A stretch of DNA of 40,423 bases from Actinomadura hibisca NBRC 15177 (GTDB lineage Bacteria; Actinomycetota; Actinomycetes; Streptosporangiales; Streptosporangiaceae). The notes under the pieces are model-generated. The model was not told the DNA's origin and searched no databases. It saw nothing but the letters and a program-made list of their open reading frames with translations. The position numbers and the translations under genes were made by a program. Positions 23,186-31,386 of this stretch are shown here, in pieces. The DNA lies in the NCBI RefSeq assembly GCF_001552635.1, contig NZ_BCRO01000023.1, forward strand, positions 1 through 40,423. The letters are read 5' to 3'. Positions within the stretch are counted from its first letter, which is position 1. Every line of letters begins with the position of its first letter.

Positions 23186-25078
23186 TCAGGTGTCGGTCTC
23201 GGCGGCGGCCCGGCCGCCTGACAGGCGCGGGTAGCCGGGGCCGCGGTCGAAGAAGGGGGCGGGGCCGCGTTCGGTGCGCAGGCGTTCGCGTAGTGCCTCG
23301 GTGGCCGCTTCGTCCACCTCGGGCAGGTCGTTCACCTCGGACGCGCCGCCCGCGCCGCCCGCGCCGGACGCGTCAGGTACGCCGTTCGGGCCGTTCGACG
23401 TGTTCGCCAGCACCACGCCGTAGTCGTCGCGGGCGCCGCGTGCGGTCACCTTGCCGTCGCGCACGTCGGCCGCCACCCGCGCCGGGTCGCGGTCGAACGG
23501 GTCGCCCCAGCCCCCTCCCCCGGTGGTGCGGATGCGGATGACCTGGCCCGCGCGCACCGGGTGGCCGTCCACCAGGCCGTCCATCTCCGCGCCGTCGATG
23601 TCCACGCGGAACGGGCGTCCGGCGCGGCCGCCGTTCACGCCCCAGCACGACAGGATCGACCGGTCGGCGATCGACATGTAGCGGGCGTCGCGCAACATGC
23701 GGACGTGCTTGTCGTAGCCGAGGCCGCCCCGGTGCTCCCCCGGGCCGCCCGAGTCGGCGGCGAGGCCCAGCCGCTCCACGATCAGCGGCCAGCGCGCCTC
23801 GGCGAACTCGGCGGGGATGTTGCGGGAGTCGGGCACCACGTGGACGGTGTCCTCGCCGTCGGCGTGGTAGCGGCCGCCGGAGCCGCCGCCCAGCACCTCG
23901 CGCATCAGGTAGGGGCCGCGGTCGTCCTCGCCGTACACGCCGGTGTAGCAGATGGTCTCCTGGTCGGCGGGCATCCGGCCGCCGGTGGCCTTGGCCAGTA
24001 CCCCGGCGAGCACGCCGAGCAGGCGCAGGATGACGAACGTGCGCGCGTTGGTCGGGGCGGGGAACACCGGCGTGAGCAGGGTGCCCTTCGCGGGGAACCG
24101 CATCCCGATCAGCGGCACCACGCCCTCGTTGACGTCCAGCTCGGCGGCGCGTTCGGGGGTGTCGGCGAGGTTGCGCAGGATCGGGGCGAGCCACTTCTTC
24201 AGGAAGACGCCGTCGGCGTAGTCGCCCGCGTGGTTGATGGGTCCCCTGGCCTGCGGCGAGGTGCCGGTGAAGTCGATGAGCAGCGGCGGGTCGGCGGCCT
24301 TGTCCACCGTGAGCGTGATGCGCTGGGCGTGCAGGCGGGGCGGGTCCACGCCGTCGTGCTCGGCGTAGTCCTCCCACACGAACGTCCCGTCGGGGATCTT
24401 GGCGAGCAGCTCGCGGCGGAAGGTGCGGGTGGTGTTGTCGATGATCGCGTCGAAGCACGCCTCGACGGCGGCGCGGCCGTAGCGGTCGAACAGGCCGCCG
24501 AGCCGCCGCGCGCCCATCAGGCAGGCCGCGCACTCGGCGTCCAGGTCCCCGGCGAGCGAGTCGGGCATCCGGGAGTTGCGGGTCATGATGCGCAGCGCGG
24601 CCCGGTTGGGCACGCCCTGGTCCCAGAGCTTGATGGGCGGCACCATCAGGCCCTCCTCGAAGGCGCTGCGCGCGTGGCTCGGCATGGAGCCGGGCACGGT
24701 GCCGCCGATGTCGTCGTGGTGGCCGAACGCCTGCACGAACGCGACCACCTCGCCGTCGCAGAACACCGGGACGGTGACGCACAGGTCGGGCAGGTGGCCG
24801 ATGCCGCCCTCGGACAGGTAGACGTCGTTGTGGAAGAACACGTCGCCCGGCCGCATGGTGTCGAGCGGGAAGTCGCGGACGACCGGCTGCACCAGCGCCG
24901 AGTAGGAGCGGCCGGTCAGCTTGCGCATCCGCCGGTCGTGGACGCCCGCGCGGAAGTCGTGCGCGTCGCGGATCATCGGGGAGCGGGCGGTGCGCGCGAT
25001 GGCGGTCTCCACCTCGCGCTCCACCGAGGCGAGCGTGCCCTCGACGATCTCCACCAGGACGGGGTCCGCGCCGTTCAT
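23186..25078 (-). CDS. Hydantoinase/oxoprolinase B subunit
   Basis: A 630-aa protein of the HyuB family. It starts with ADPVLVEIVEGTLASVEREV, and has PGDVFFHNDVYLSEGGIGHLPDL (each half shorter than shown motifs elsewhere in the family), FGHHDDIGGTVPGSMPS, NTRTF-like NTTRTFRRELL, IDFTGTSPQARGPIN and the late GGGGWGDPFDRDPARVAADV. HyuB works with HyuA in ATP-dependent opening of hydantoin, N-methylhydantoin or 5-oxoproline rings. The ATG overlaps the HyuA stop by four bases (25075-25078). After about residue 560 there is a Gly/Ala/Ser-rich linker before a short acidic tail. The exact ring substrate is not deducible. Confidence 0.92.
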   Translation of the reverse strand: MNGADPVLVEIVEGTLASVEREVETAIARTARSPMIRDAHDFRAGVHDRRMRKLTGRSYSALVQPVVRDFPLDTMRPGDVFFHNDVYLSEGGIGHLPDLCVTVPVFCDGEVVAFVQAFGHHDDIGGTVPGSMPSHARSAFEEGLMVPPIKLWDQGVPNRAALRIMTRNSRMPDSLAGDLDAECAACLMGARRLGGLFDRYGRAAVEACFDAIIDNTTRTFRRELLAKIPDGTFVWEDYAEHDGVDPPRLHAQRITLTVDKAADPPLLIDFTGTSPQARGPINHAGDYADGVFLKKWLAPILRNLADTPERAAELDVNEGVVPLIGMRFPAKGTLLTPVFPAPTNARTFVILRLLGVLAGVLAKATGGRMPADQETICYTGVYGEDDRGPYLMREVLGGGSGGRYHADGEDTVHVVPDSRNIPAEFAEARWPLIVERLGLAADSGGPGEHRGGLGYDKHVRMLRDARYMSIADRSILSCWGVNGGRAGRPFRVDIDGAEMDGLVDGHPVRAGQVIRIRTTGGGGWGDPFDRDPARVAADVRDGKVTARGARDDYGVVLANTSNGPNGVPDASGAGGAGGASEVNDLPEVDEAATEALRERLRTERGPAPFFDRGPGYPRLSGGRAAAETDT

Positions 25079-27144
25079 GACCGTTCCTCCTTGGCCGCCG
25101 TCACCACCAGGTTGCCGTGGCCGTCCACGCGGGCCCGGAAGCCCGGGTGCAGCGGCAACGTCGAGCCGTACTCCTCGATCACGGCGGGGCCTTCCAGCAC
25201 GTCGCCGGGGGCGAGCTTCTCGCGGCGGTAGATCGGCGTCTCGGTCCAGTCGTCGAAGTAGACGTCGCGCGAGCCGGTGCGGGCGCGCGACGGGTCGCCG
25301 TCCCCGGGCGGGCGTTCACGCGGGGCCGGGCGGGTGATGGGGCCGACGCCGGTGACGCGCAGGTTGACCCACTCGACGGGGTGACGGCCGGGATCGTCGC
25401 GGTGGCAGTAGCCGTAGAGGGCCTCGTGCGCGTCGTGGAAGCGCCGCACGGTCTCGGCGCGGAAGTCCGGGCCGTCCGGCACCGGGACCCGCACCTCGAA
25501 CGCCTGCCCGTGGTAGCGCAGGTCGGCGCTGCGCTCGAAGCGGCGCGACCCGGCGGGGAAGCCCTCGCGGTCGAGCGCGTCGGCGGCCTGCGCGGTCAGC
25601 TCGGCGAAGACCGCGTCCATGGCGGCGGGGGCGTCGTCGCCGTCGCGCACGATGCGGGTGCGCACGTGGTCGTCGCGCACGTCCACCGTCAGCAGGCCGA
25701 ACGCCGACAGGTTGCCGGGATTGTCGGGGACGATGGCGGCGGGCAGGTCGAGCACGTCCAGCAGGCGGCAGGCCAGCAGCGGCCCGGACCCGCCGAACGC
25801 GACCAGCGGCAGGTCGCGCACGTCCAGGCCCCGCCCGACGGTGACCTGGCGGATTGCGTTGGCCTGGTTCCACGCGGAGATCTCCAGCACCCCGGCGGCG
25901 GCGCGCTCGGCCGCCATGCCCAGCCTGCGCGCCAGGCCCTCCACGCCGAGGTGCGCGGCCAGCACGTCCAGGGGCACCCGGCCGCCCAGCAGGTAGGGCG
26001 GGATGCGGCCGAGGACCGCGTGCGCGTCGGTGACGGTGACCTCGACGCCGTCGCGGCCGTAGCAGATCGGCCCCGGGTCGGCCCCGGCGCTGCGCGGCCC
26101 CACCTTCGGCGTGCCTTCCGGTGACAACCAGGCGACCGAGCCGCCGCCCGCGCCGACCGTCACGATGTCGATCATCGGGACGCGCACCGGGTGCCGCCCG
26201 ACCGCGCCCTCGGTGGTCGGCGCGGGCGCGCCGTCCCGCACCACCGCCACGTCGGTGGAGGTGCCGCCGCCGTCCAGCGTGACGACCGAGCGGTGGCCCG
26301 CGCACCCGGCCACGAACGCCGCGCCCAGCGCCCCGGCGGCCGGGCCCGACAGCACGGTGGTGATCGGCCGGCGCGCCGCCTCCCTCGCCGACACGACGCC
26401 GCCGTTGCTCTTCATCACCAGCAGCGGCGCGCCCGTCCCGGCCGACGCGGCGGCGACGCGCGCCAGGTAGCGGCCCACGGCGGGCTTGACGGCCGCGTCC
26501 ACCAGCGTGGTGACCGCCCGCTCGTACTCGCGGTACTCGCGCAGCACCTCGCACGACAACGACACCGCCGCGCCGGGGTGCTCGCGCCGCAACACCTCGC
26601 GCATCGCCAGCTCGTGCGCCGGGTCGGCGTAGGAGTGCAGGAAGCACACCCCGATGGCGTCGATCCCGCGCTCGCGGAACCAGCGGGCCGCCGCCACCGC
26701 CCCGGCCTCGTCGAAGGGCCGCAGCTCCGCGCCGGTGTGGTCGAGCCGCCCGCCGACCGTGCGCACCCGGCGCACCGGCACGAGGCGGGGCGGTTTCCCC
26801 CAGAAGTAGCTGTTGCCGTAGCCGTCGGGCACGCTCTGCCGGGCGATCTCCAGCAGGTCCCCGAACCCCTCGGTGGTGATCAGGCCCAGGTCGCCGACGC
26901 GGTCCTCCAGCAGCCGGTTGGTGGCCACGGTGGTGCCGTGCGCGAGCATGGCGACGCCGGGCTCCCCGGCCCCGTCCGCCAGACGGGCGAGGGTCTCCTC
27001 CAGGACGGCCGCGAACGCGCGGGCCGGGTCGTGGGGGGTGGAGGGCACCTTGGAGGTGGTGATCTCGCCGGTGTCCTCGTCCAGCGCCACCACGTCGGTG
27101 AAGGTCCCGCCGGTGTCGATGCCGATCCGCAACCGCCGCGCCAT
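25075..27144 (-). CDS. Hydantoinase/oxoprolinase A subunit
   Basis: A 689-aa protein of the HyuA family with an actin-like ATPase fold. RIGIDTGGTFTDVVALDE (6-23) is the first phosphate loop, AHGTTVATNRLLE the family signature, and LDGGGTSTDVAVVRDG the second phosphate loop. GAGGGSVAWL, SAGADPGPICYGR and FGGSGPLLACRLLDVLD follow. It pairs with the coupled HyuB. The ATG at 27144 follows GGAGGGC; the open frame continues another 529 codons upstream, but that part runs antisense to FKBP and ABC genes and is a GC-rich shadow. It is divergent from the FKBP gene, and its promoter lies in 27145-27282. Confidence 0.93.
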   Translation of the reverse strand: MARRLRIGIDTGGTFTDVVALDEDTGEITTSKVPSTPHDPARAFAAVLEETLARLADGAGEPGVAMLAHGTTVATNRLLEDRVGDLGLITTEGFGDLLEIARQSVPDGYGNSYFWGKPPRLVPVRRVRTVGGRLDHTGAELRPFDEAGAVAAARWFRERGIDAIGVCFLHSYADPAHELAMREVLRREHPGAAVSLSCEVLREYREYERAVTTLVDAAVKPAVGRYLARVAAASAGTGAPLLVMKSNGGVVSAREAARRPITTVLSGPAAGALGAAFVAGCAGHRSVVTLDGGGTSTDVAVVRDGAPAPTTEGAVGRHPVRVPMIDIVTVGAGGGSVAWLSPEGTPKVGPRSAGADPGPICYGRDGVEVTVTDAHAVLGRIPPYLLGGRVPLDVLAAHLGVEGLARRLGMAAERAAAGVLEISAWNQANAIRQVTVGRGLDVRDLPLVAFGGSGPLLACRLLDVLDLPAAIVPDNPGNLSAFGLLTVDVRDDHVRTRIVRDGDDAPAAMDAVFAELTAQAADALDREGFPAGSRRFERSADLRYHGQAFEVRVPVPDGPDFRAETVRRFHDAHEALYGYCHRDDPGRHPVEWVNLRVTGVGPITRPAPRERPPGDGDPSRARTGSRDVYFDDWTETPIYRREKLAPGDVLEGPAVIEEYGSTLPLHPGFRARVDGHGNLVVTAAKEERS

Positions 27145-27234
27145 GCCCTCCGGTCTACCCGCGCCCGGCCGCCGTGGGAACCCCCGCGTCCCGGCAACGG
27201 GCCGGTTCGTGCTCGGGCGGCCCCGCGCGGCGGC

Positions 27235-27240
27235 TACGCT
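27235..27240 (+). promoter_or_regulatory. Possible -10 element for the FKBP gene
   Basis: TACGCT fits TANNNT and lies 42 bases upstream of the FKBP ATG. No good -35 is seen. Confidence 0.35.
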
Positions 27241-27282
27241 GAGCGGCGTCCGACAACCCTGACGACCTGCTGGAGCCCGGCA

Positions 27283-27657
27283 ATGGCGCTTGAACGGCCC
27301 GAGATCGACTTCCCCGAGGGACAGCCCCCCGCCTACCTCGACATCACCGACATCACGGTGGGCGACGGCGCGGAGGCCACCAAGGGCTCCACCGTCTCGA
27401 TGCACTACGTGGGCGTGTCCTTCTCCACCGGCGAGGAGTTCGACGCCTCCTGGAACCGCGGCCAGACCTTCGACTTCCGCATCGGCGAGGGCCGCGTGAT
27501 CAAGGGCTGGGACATGGGGATCCCCGGCATGAGGGTCGGCGGCCGGCGCAAGCTGGTCATCCCGGCGCACCTCGCCTACGGCGACCGCAGCCCGAGCCCG
27601 CGCATCAAGGCGGGCGAGACGCTGATCTTCGTGGTGGACCTCGTCGACGTGAAGTAG
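27283..27657 (+). CDS. FKBP-type peptidyl-prolyl cis-trans isomerase
   Basis: A 124-aa single-domain FKBP that speeds proline isomerisation during folding. By comparison with FKBP12 the binding-site residues are Y42, F53-D54, F63/F65, V72-I73 (GRVIKGWDMGIPGM), W76, Y99 (AHLAYGDRSPSP) and F116. It has no signal peptide, so it is cytosolic. GGAG precedes the ATG. It is usually a stand-alone housekeeping gene in actinomycetes. An imperfect 16-bp tandem duplication spans its stop codon, and a hairpin follows at 27680-27700. Confidence 0.96.
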   Translation: MALERPEIDFPEGQPPAYLDITDITVGDGAEATKGSTVSMHYVGVSFSTGEEFDASWNRGQTFDFRIGEGRVIKGWDMGIPGMRVGGRRKLVIPAHLAYGDRSPSPRIKAGETLIFVVDLVDVK

Positions 27658-27679
27658 ACCCAGCGTGAGGTAGACCCCC
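27648..27679. repeat. Imperfect 16-bp tandem duplication across the FKBP stop
   Basis: CGTGAAGTAGACCC (27648-27661) recurs as CGTGAGGTAGACCC (27664-27677) with a period of 16 and one mismatch in 14. The first copy holds the TAG stop (27655-27657). Confidence 0.8.
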
Positions 27680-27700
27680 CGCGCGCCCTCGCGGCGCGCG
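27680..27700 (+). terminator. Hairpin terminator of the FKBP gene
   Basis: CGCGCGCC (27680-27687) pairs exactly with GGCGCGCG (27693-27700) over a five-base loop, 22 bases after the FKBP stop. It has no T tract, as is usual in high-GC actinomycetes. Confidence 0.6.
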
Positions 27701-27705
27701 TGAAC

Positions 27706-27747
27706 GGCGGGCAATCGGGAGGGAAAGTCTTCTCCCGGTCGCCCGCC
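27706..27747 (+). other. Long two-part stem upstream of the ABC operon
   Basis: GGCGGGC (27706-27712) pairs with GCCCGCC (27741-27747) and CGGGAG (27716-27721) with CTCCCG (27732-27737), separated by a symmetric three-by-three internal loop and closed by a ten-base purine-rich loop. It starts five bases after the FKBP terminator-like hairpin. It may be a second terminator or a leader element of the ABC operon if transcription starts upstream of it. Confidence 0.6.
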
Positions 27748-27767
27748 GCCGCCGTTTTGGGACCGGC

Positions 27768-27787
27768 GGTGTTCGGTATCGAACCCC
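27768..27787. promoter_or_regulatory. Dyad directly before the ABC ATPase start codon
   Basis: GGTGTTCG (27768-27775) and CGAACCCC (27780-27787) are 8-bp arms with one mismatch around GTAT. The dyad ends two bases before the ATG, and no Shine-Dalgarno is seen; TATCGA inside it is a weak leaderless -10 candidate. A repressor bound here would block the operon. Confidence 0.4.
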
Positions 27788-27789
27788 AC

Positions 27790-28821
27790 ATGATCGAGGC
27801 GCGCGGGCTCACCAAGCGGTACGGGGACAAGACGGCCGTCGACCACGCCGACTTCACCGTCCGCCCCGGCCGGGTCACCGGGTTCCTCGGCCCCAACGGG
27901 GCGGGCAAGTCCACCACGATGCGCATGATCCTCGGCCTGGACCGGCCCACCGGCGGGCACGTCACCGTCAACGGCCGGGACTACCGCCGCCTGCGCGCGC
28001 CGCTGCGCGAGGTCGGGGCGCTGCTGGACGCCAAGGCCGTGCACGGCGGTCGCAGCGCCTACCACCACCTGCTGTGCCTGGCCCAGAGCAACGGCATCCC
28101 CGCCGCGCGCGTGGACGAGGTCATCGGCCTGGTCGGGTTGCAGAGCGTGGCCGGCAAGCCGTTCCGGGGCTTCTCGCTGGGCATGGGCCAGCGGCTGGGC
28201 ATCGCCGCGGCGCTGCTGGGCGACCCCGGCACCCTGATGTTCGACGAGCCGGTCAACGGGCTGGACCCCGAGGGCATCCTGTGGATCCGCAACCTGATGC
28301 GGCGGCTGGCCGACGAGGGCCGCACGGTCTTCGTCTCCAGCCACCTGATGAGCGAGATGGCGCTGACCGCCGACCACCTGGTGGTGATCGGCCGGGGCCG
28401 CATCCTCGCCGAGACCGGGGTGCGCGAGTTCATCGACGCCAACGCCACCAGCCACGTGCGGGTGCGCTCGCCGCGGCTCGACCGCCTCGCGCCGCTGCTG
28501 GCCGAGCGGGGCTGGCGGGTGGAGGCCGGGGACGGGGACGGGCTGCGCGTGTTCGGCGCCGGGCCCGCGCCGATCGGCGACCTGGCCGCCGCGAACGGGC
28601 TGGCGCTGCACGAGCTGGCGCTGGTCCAGCCGTCGCTGGAGGAGGCGTTCATGCAGCTCACCGGCGACACCGTCGAGTACCACGCGGGCGTTCCGGGCGC
28701 GGCGGCACCCGCCGTCCCGCCCGGCGGACAACCCGCCGTCCCGCCCGGGGGCCCGCCGGGCGGCGCGCCCGGCCCGGCCGTCCCGCCCAGCCAGCCGCCC
28801 AACCCCGAAGGACGCCCATGA
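27790..28821 (+). CDS. ABC transporter ATP-binding protein with Pro/Gly-rich tail
   Basis: A 343-aa ATPase. It has LTKRYGDKTAVDHADF, Walker A GPNGAGKST (about 39-47), the signature region FSLGMGQRLGIAAAL, Walker B LMFDEPVNGLDPEG and the H-loop in VFVSSHLMSEM. This set matches the actinobacterial ABC-2 exporter ATPases of the bacitracin/lantibiotic type. After about residue 300 comes an unusual Pro/Gly/Ala tail with an 8-residue repeat (AVPPGGQP, AVPPGGPP) ending the protein. Its stop overlaps the permease start by four bases. It probably starts without a leader at 27790. Confidence 0.92.
   Translation: MIEARGLTKRYGDKTAVDHADFTVRPGRVTGFLGPNGAGKSTTMRMILGLDRPTGGHVTVNGRDYRRLRAPLREVGALLDAKAVHGGRSAYHHLLCLAQSNGIPAARVDEVIGLVGLQSVAGKPFRGFSLGMGQRLGIAAALLGDPGTLMFDEPVNGLDPEGILWIRNLMRRLADEGRTVFVSSHLMSEMALTADHLVVIGRGRILAETGVREFIDANATSHVRVRSPRLDRLAPLLAERGWRVEAGDGDGLRVFGAGPAPIGDLAAANGLALHELALVQPSLEEAFMQLTGDTVEYHAGVPGAAAPAVPPGGQPAVPPGGPPGGAPGPAVPPSQPPNPEGRP
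28707..28748. repeat. 18-bp direct repeat (24-bp period) in the ATPase tail
   Basis: The 18 bases 28707-28724 recur identically at 28731-28748, in frame, encoding the repeated Ala-Val-Pro-Pro-Gly-Gly block of the C-terminal tail. Confidence 0.85.
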
Positions 28822-29639
28822 GCCACGCGAGCCCGCCGACCACCGCCTCCGACGCGCCCCGGCACGGCACCTTCGGCCAGACGCTGACCGCGGAGTGGAC
28901 CAAGATCCGCACGGTGCGGTCCACCTTCTGGACCCTGCTGGCCGGGGCCGTGGTGGTGATCGGCTTCTCGGCGCTCTGGGCGCTGCTGTTCACCGCCTCC
29001 TACGACCAGCTCTCCCCAGCCGACCGGGCAAGCCTCGGGCCGACCACGCCGATGCAGATCGCCTTCTACTTCGGCATGGTGATCTTCGGGGTGCTGGGCG
29101 TGCTGGTCATCACCGGCGAGTACGCCACCGGGATGATCCGCACCGCGCTGACCGCCGTGCCCAACCGCGCCCGCTACCTGGCCGCCAAGGCGGTGGTGCT
29201 GGCGCTGGTGGTGCTGGTGGCGGGCATGGTGGTGTCGTTCGCGTCGTTCTTCGTCGGCCAGGCGATCCTGTCCACCAAGGACCTCGGCGGCTCGCTGGGC
29301 GACCCGGGGGTGTTGCGCGCGGTCGCCGGGGGCGGCGTCTTCCTGATGCTCATCGCGCTGATGGCGCTGGGCGTCGGGGTGATCCTGCGGCACACCGCCG
29401 GGTCGGTGGTGGTGGTGTTCGTGCTGCTGTTCGTGCTCGGCATCGTGGGCGGGTTCCTGCCCGGCGAGTGGGGCGCGACGGTGGCCAAGTACCTGCCGTC
29501 CAACGCCGGGAGCGCCATCCTGGAGCCGCAGCCGGGCGACAGCGTGCTGCCGCCCTGGACGGGCCTGGCCGTGTTCGCCCTCTACACCGCCGTCGCGCTG
29601 GCCGCCGCGCTGGTGCTGTTCCAGGAGAGGGACGCCTGA
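28818..29639 (+). CDS. ABC-2 type transporter permease
   Basis: A 273-aa membrane protein with about six hydrophobic segments (near 38-60, 83-100, 125-150, 170-192, 198-215 and 246-268). The N-terminal TLTAEWTKIRTVRSTFWTLL and the GEYATGMIRTALTAVPNR block are typical of actinobacterial ABC-2 membrane proteins. Coupled by an ATGA overlap (28818-28821) to the ATPase, it should form a two-component exporter. There is no adjacent regulator, in contrast to the exporter at 2435-4215. It converges on a nitrilase-family gene 13 bases further on. Cargo unknown. Confidence 0.9.
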   Translation: MSHASPPTTASDAPRHGTFGQTLTAEWTKIRTVRSTFWTLLAGAVVVIGFSALWALLFTASYDQLSPADRASLGPTTPMQIAFYFGMVIFGVLGVLVITGEYATGMIRTALTAVPNRARYLAAKAVVLALVVLVAGMVVSFASFFVGQAILSTKDLGGSLGDPGVLRAVAGGGVFLMLIALMALGVGVILRHTAGSVVVVFVLLFVLGIVGGFLPGEWGATVAKYLPSNAGSAILEPQPGDSVLPPWTGLAVFALYTAVALAAALVLFQERDA

Positions 29640-29652
29640 CGCCGAGGCGGGA

Positions 29653-30546
29653 TCAGTGAGGGAAGCCGGTGGCCGCCGGGCCGAAGAGGTCGGCGGCGTG
29701 CTTCTCGTACAACTCCCGGTTGCGTTCGGCCAGGTGGTCGAAGGAGTGCGGCACCGACGAGCCGGGCGTGAGCGCCGCCATCGCCGCGTCCGGGTCGAGC
29801 CGCGCGGCGGCCCAGCCCTCGTGGGTGGCGGCCCGCGCGACGACCTCGGCGACCGGCGACACGATCATCGAGTTGCCGAAGTAGAGCGTGCCGCCGGGGT
29901 CGGCGCCGACCGCGTTGGCCCCGACGACGTAGACGTGGTTGTCGTAGGCGCGGGCCCGGCACGTCAGCTCCCAGATGTCGGCCGACCGCAGCAGCGCCGA
30001 GGGGCGGCAGACGATCTGCGCGCCGCGCACGGCCTGGATGCGCCACAACTCGGGGAAGTCGCCGTCGAAGCAGATCGCCATGCCGATGCGGCCGAGCGCG
30101 GTCTCCACGACGCACACCTCGCCGCCGGGGGTGGTCCAGCCGCCCTCACGGGCGTCCTCGCCCCGGAACGGGTGGGTCTTGCGGTAGACGCCCAGCACGT
30201 CGCCGCGCGGTCCGACCAGCACCGCCGCGTTGTGGACCCGCCCGTCCGCGCCGCGCTCGTAGGTGCCGAAGCAGAGGTGGACGCCCAGGTCGCGGGCGGT
30301 CTCCTGGAGCGGTTCGGTGACGGGTCCGGGGATGGCCGAGACGAGGTTCCACAGCTCGGCCGCCGGGACGCCGGGGGTGAAGCCGGTGGTGCACGACTCG
30401 GGCAGCACGATCAGCTCCGCGCCCGCGCCTTCGGCGCAGCGCCGCGTCCACCGTTCGGCCGCGTCGAGGTTGGCGCGCACCGACGCGGCGGTGAGCGGTC
30501 CGGGGGCGGGCGCGAACTGCACGGCCGCCGCGACGAAGGCCCTCAC
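29653..30546 (-). CDS. Carbon-nitrogen hydrolase (nitrilase superfamily)
   Basis: A 297-aa nitrilase-fold enzyme. The triad is E50 (IVLPESCTTGF), K123 (GVYRKTHPF) and C159 (GMAICFDGDFPE). The C-terminal SFDHLAERNRELYEKHAADLFGP extension is like N-carbamoyl-amide and beta-ureidopropionase-type branches, but the class is not certain. It starts with GTG at 30546 overlapping the CoxG-like stop (GTGA), so it is co-expressed with that gene. In this neighbourhood it could hydrolyse an amide or carbamoyl product from ring cleavage; that is inference. Cytosolic, no signal. Confidence 0.88.
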   Translation of the reverse strand: MRAFVAAAVQFAPAPGPLTAASVRANLDAAERWTRRCAEGAGAELIVLPESCTTGFTPGVPAAELWNLVSAIPGPVTEPLQETARDLGVHLCFGTYERGADGRVHNAAVLVGPRGDVLGVYRKTHPFRGEDAREGGWTTPGGEVCVVETALGRIGMAICFDGDFPELWRIQAVRGAQIVCRPSALLRSADIWELTCRARAYDNHVYVVGANAVGADPGGTLYFGNSMIVSPVAEVVARAATHEGWAAARLDPDAAMAALTPGSSVPHSFDHLAERNRELYEKHAADLFGPAATGFPH

Positions 30547-31181
30547 CGCCGCCTCCCCAGCGCGTAGCCGAGCACGACGCCCGCGAGCGCCGTCGCCGCA
30601 CCCGCCGCGAACGCGCTGAGAGGCGCGCGTTGGGCGGGAAACGGCGGCATGTGCGGAGGCGCTATGCGCCCTTTCGGAGGCAGCACGTCGGCGGCGAGCC
30701 GGAGCCCGGGGCCGGGCGCGGGCACGGATTCAGGCACGGGGGCGCGCCCGGTCAGTTCCCGCTCGACGGCGGCGAAGAACTCCCCCGCCGTCTTCTTCGC
30801 CACCCCGGCGAGCAGCCGCTGCCCGACGCCGCCGACCATGCCGCCCACCACCGCTTCGGCCGTGTAGTCCACGCGCGTGCCGTCGCCCTCCTCGGTGAGC
30901 TCGACCCGGACGACGGCGTCCACCGAGCCCGGCACGCCCTGCCCGCGCGCCCGCAGCGTGAACGCCTGGGGCGGGTCGAGGTCGCTCAGGTCGACCGTTC
31001 CGCTGTAGGTGCCCTTGATGGACGCGACGCCCGCCGACACGAGCACGGCGTAGGAGTCGGGGCCCGTCGCGTTCATGGACCGGCAGCCCGGGATCGTCCG
31101 GGCGAGCACGCCCGGGTCCTGCAACGCGTCCCAGACCCGGGGACGGGACGCGGCCACCTCGGCACTGCCGGTCACCTTCAT
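30543..31181 (-). CDS. CoxG-like SRPBCC protein with C-terminal membrane helix
   Basis: A 212-aa protein. Residues 1-148 follow the CO dehydrogenase subunit G family (KVTGSAEVAASRPRVWDALQDPGVLARTIPGC, quoted here in overlapping terms only: GSAEVAA, VWDALQDP and ARTIPGC are the key pieces), with EGDGTRVDYTAEAVVGGMVGGVGQRLL further on. A Pro-rich linker and a hydrophobic segment (about 187-206) with GRRR at the end anchor it in the membrane. CoxG proteins help place or mature molybdenum hydroxylases at the membrane. It is separated from the three hydroxylase subunits by a plus-strand gene but has the same orientation. Coupled to the downstream nitrilase gene. Confidence 0.88.
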   Translation of the reverse strand: MKVTGSAEVAASRPRVWDALQDPGVLARTIPGCRSMNATGPDSYAVLVSAGVASIKGTYSGTVDLSDLDPPQAFTLRARGQGVPGSVDAVVRVELTEEGDGTRVDYTAEAVVGGMVGGVGQRLLAGVAKKTAGEFFAAVERELTGRAPVPESVPAPGPGLRLAADVLPPKGRIAPPHMPPFPAQRAPLSAFAAGAATALAGVVLGYALGRRR

Positions 31182-31273
31182 GAACCGACCCTAAGCCGCC
31201 GCAAGCGCCGATCGAAGGGCAACTCCTGCCGAGCGGGCGCGCCGGATTGGGGAGTTGTGCCCGCCATGGTCTA

Positions 31274-31291
31274 CACATGATCAGGCATGTG
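31274..31291. promoter_or_regulatory. Dyad between CoxG-like and polysaccharide deacetylase genes
   Basis: CACATG-ATCAGG-CATGTG has perfect 6-bp arms around a 6-bp spacer. It lies 93 bases from the CoxG-like start and 95 bases from the deacetylase start, so it could regulate either divergent gene. Confidence 0.45.
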
Positions 31292-31386
31292 GGGGAAAGT
31301 CTCCCTCGGGGGTTCCGAACCCGGATGCCCCGCGACGCGTCAACCGTTGCGACACGATCGACTCATGAGACGGGGGAAGCACACCG

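Noticed and set aside
27145..28731. A 1218-residue protein extending HyuA upstream
   Set aside because: The extra 529 codons run antisense to FKBP and ABC ATPase genes with clear motifs. High GC removes stop codons there, and HyuA has a good ribosome site and start motif at 27144.
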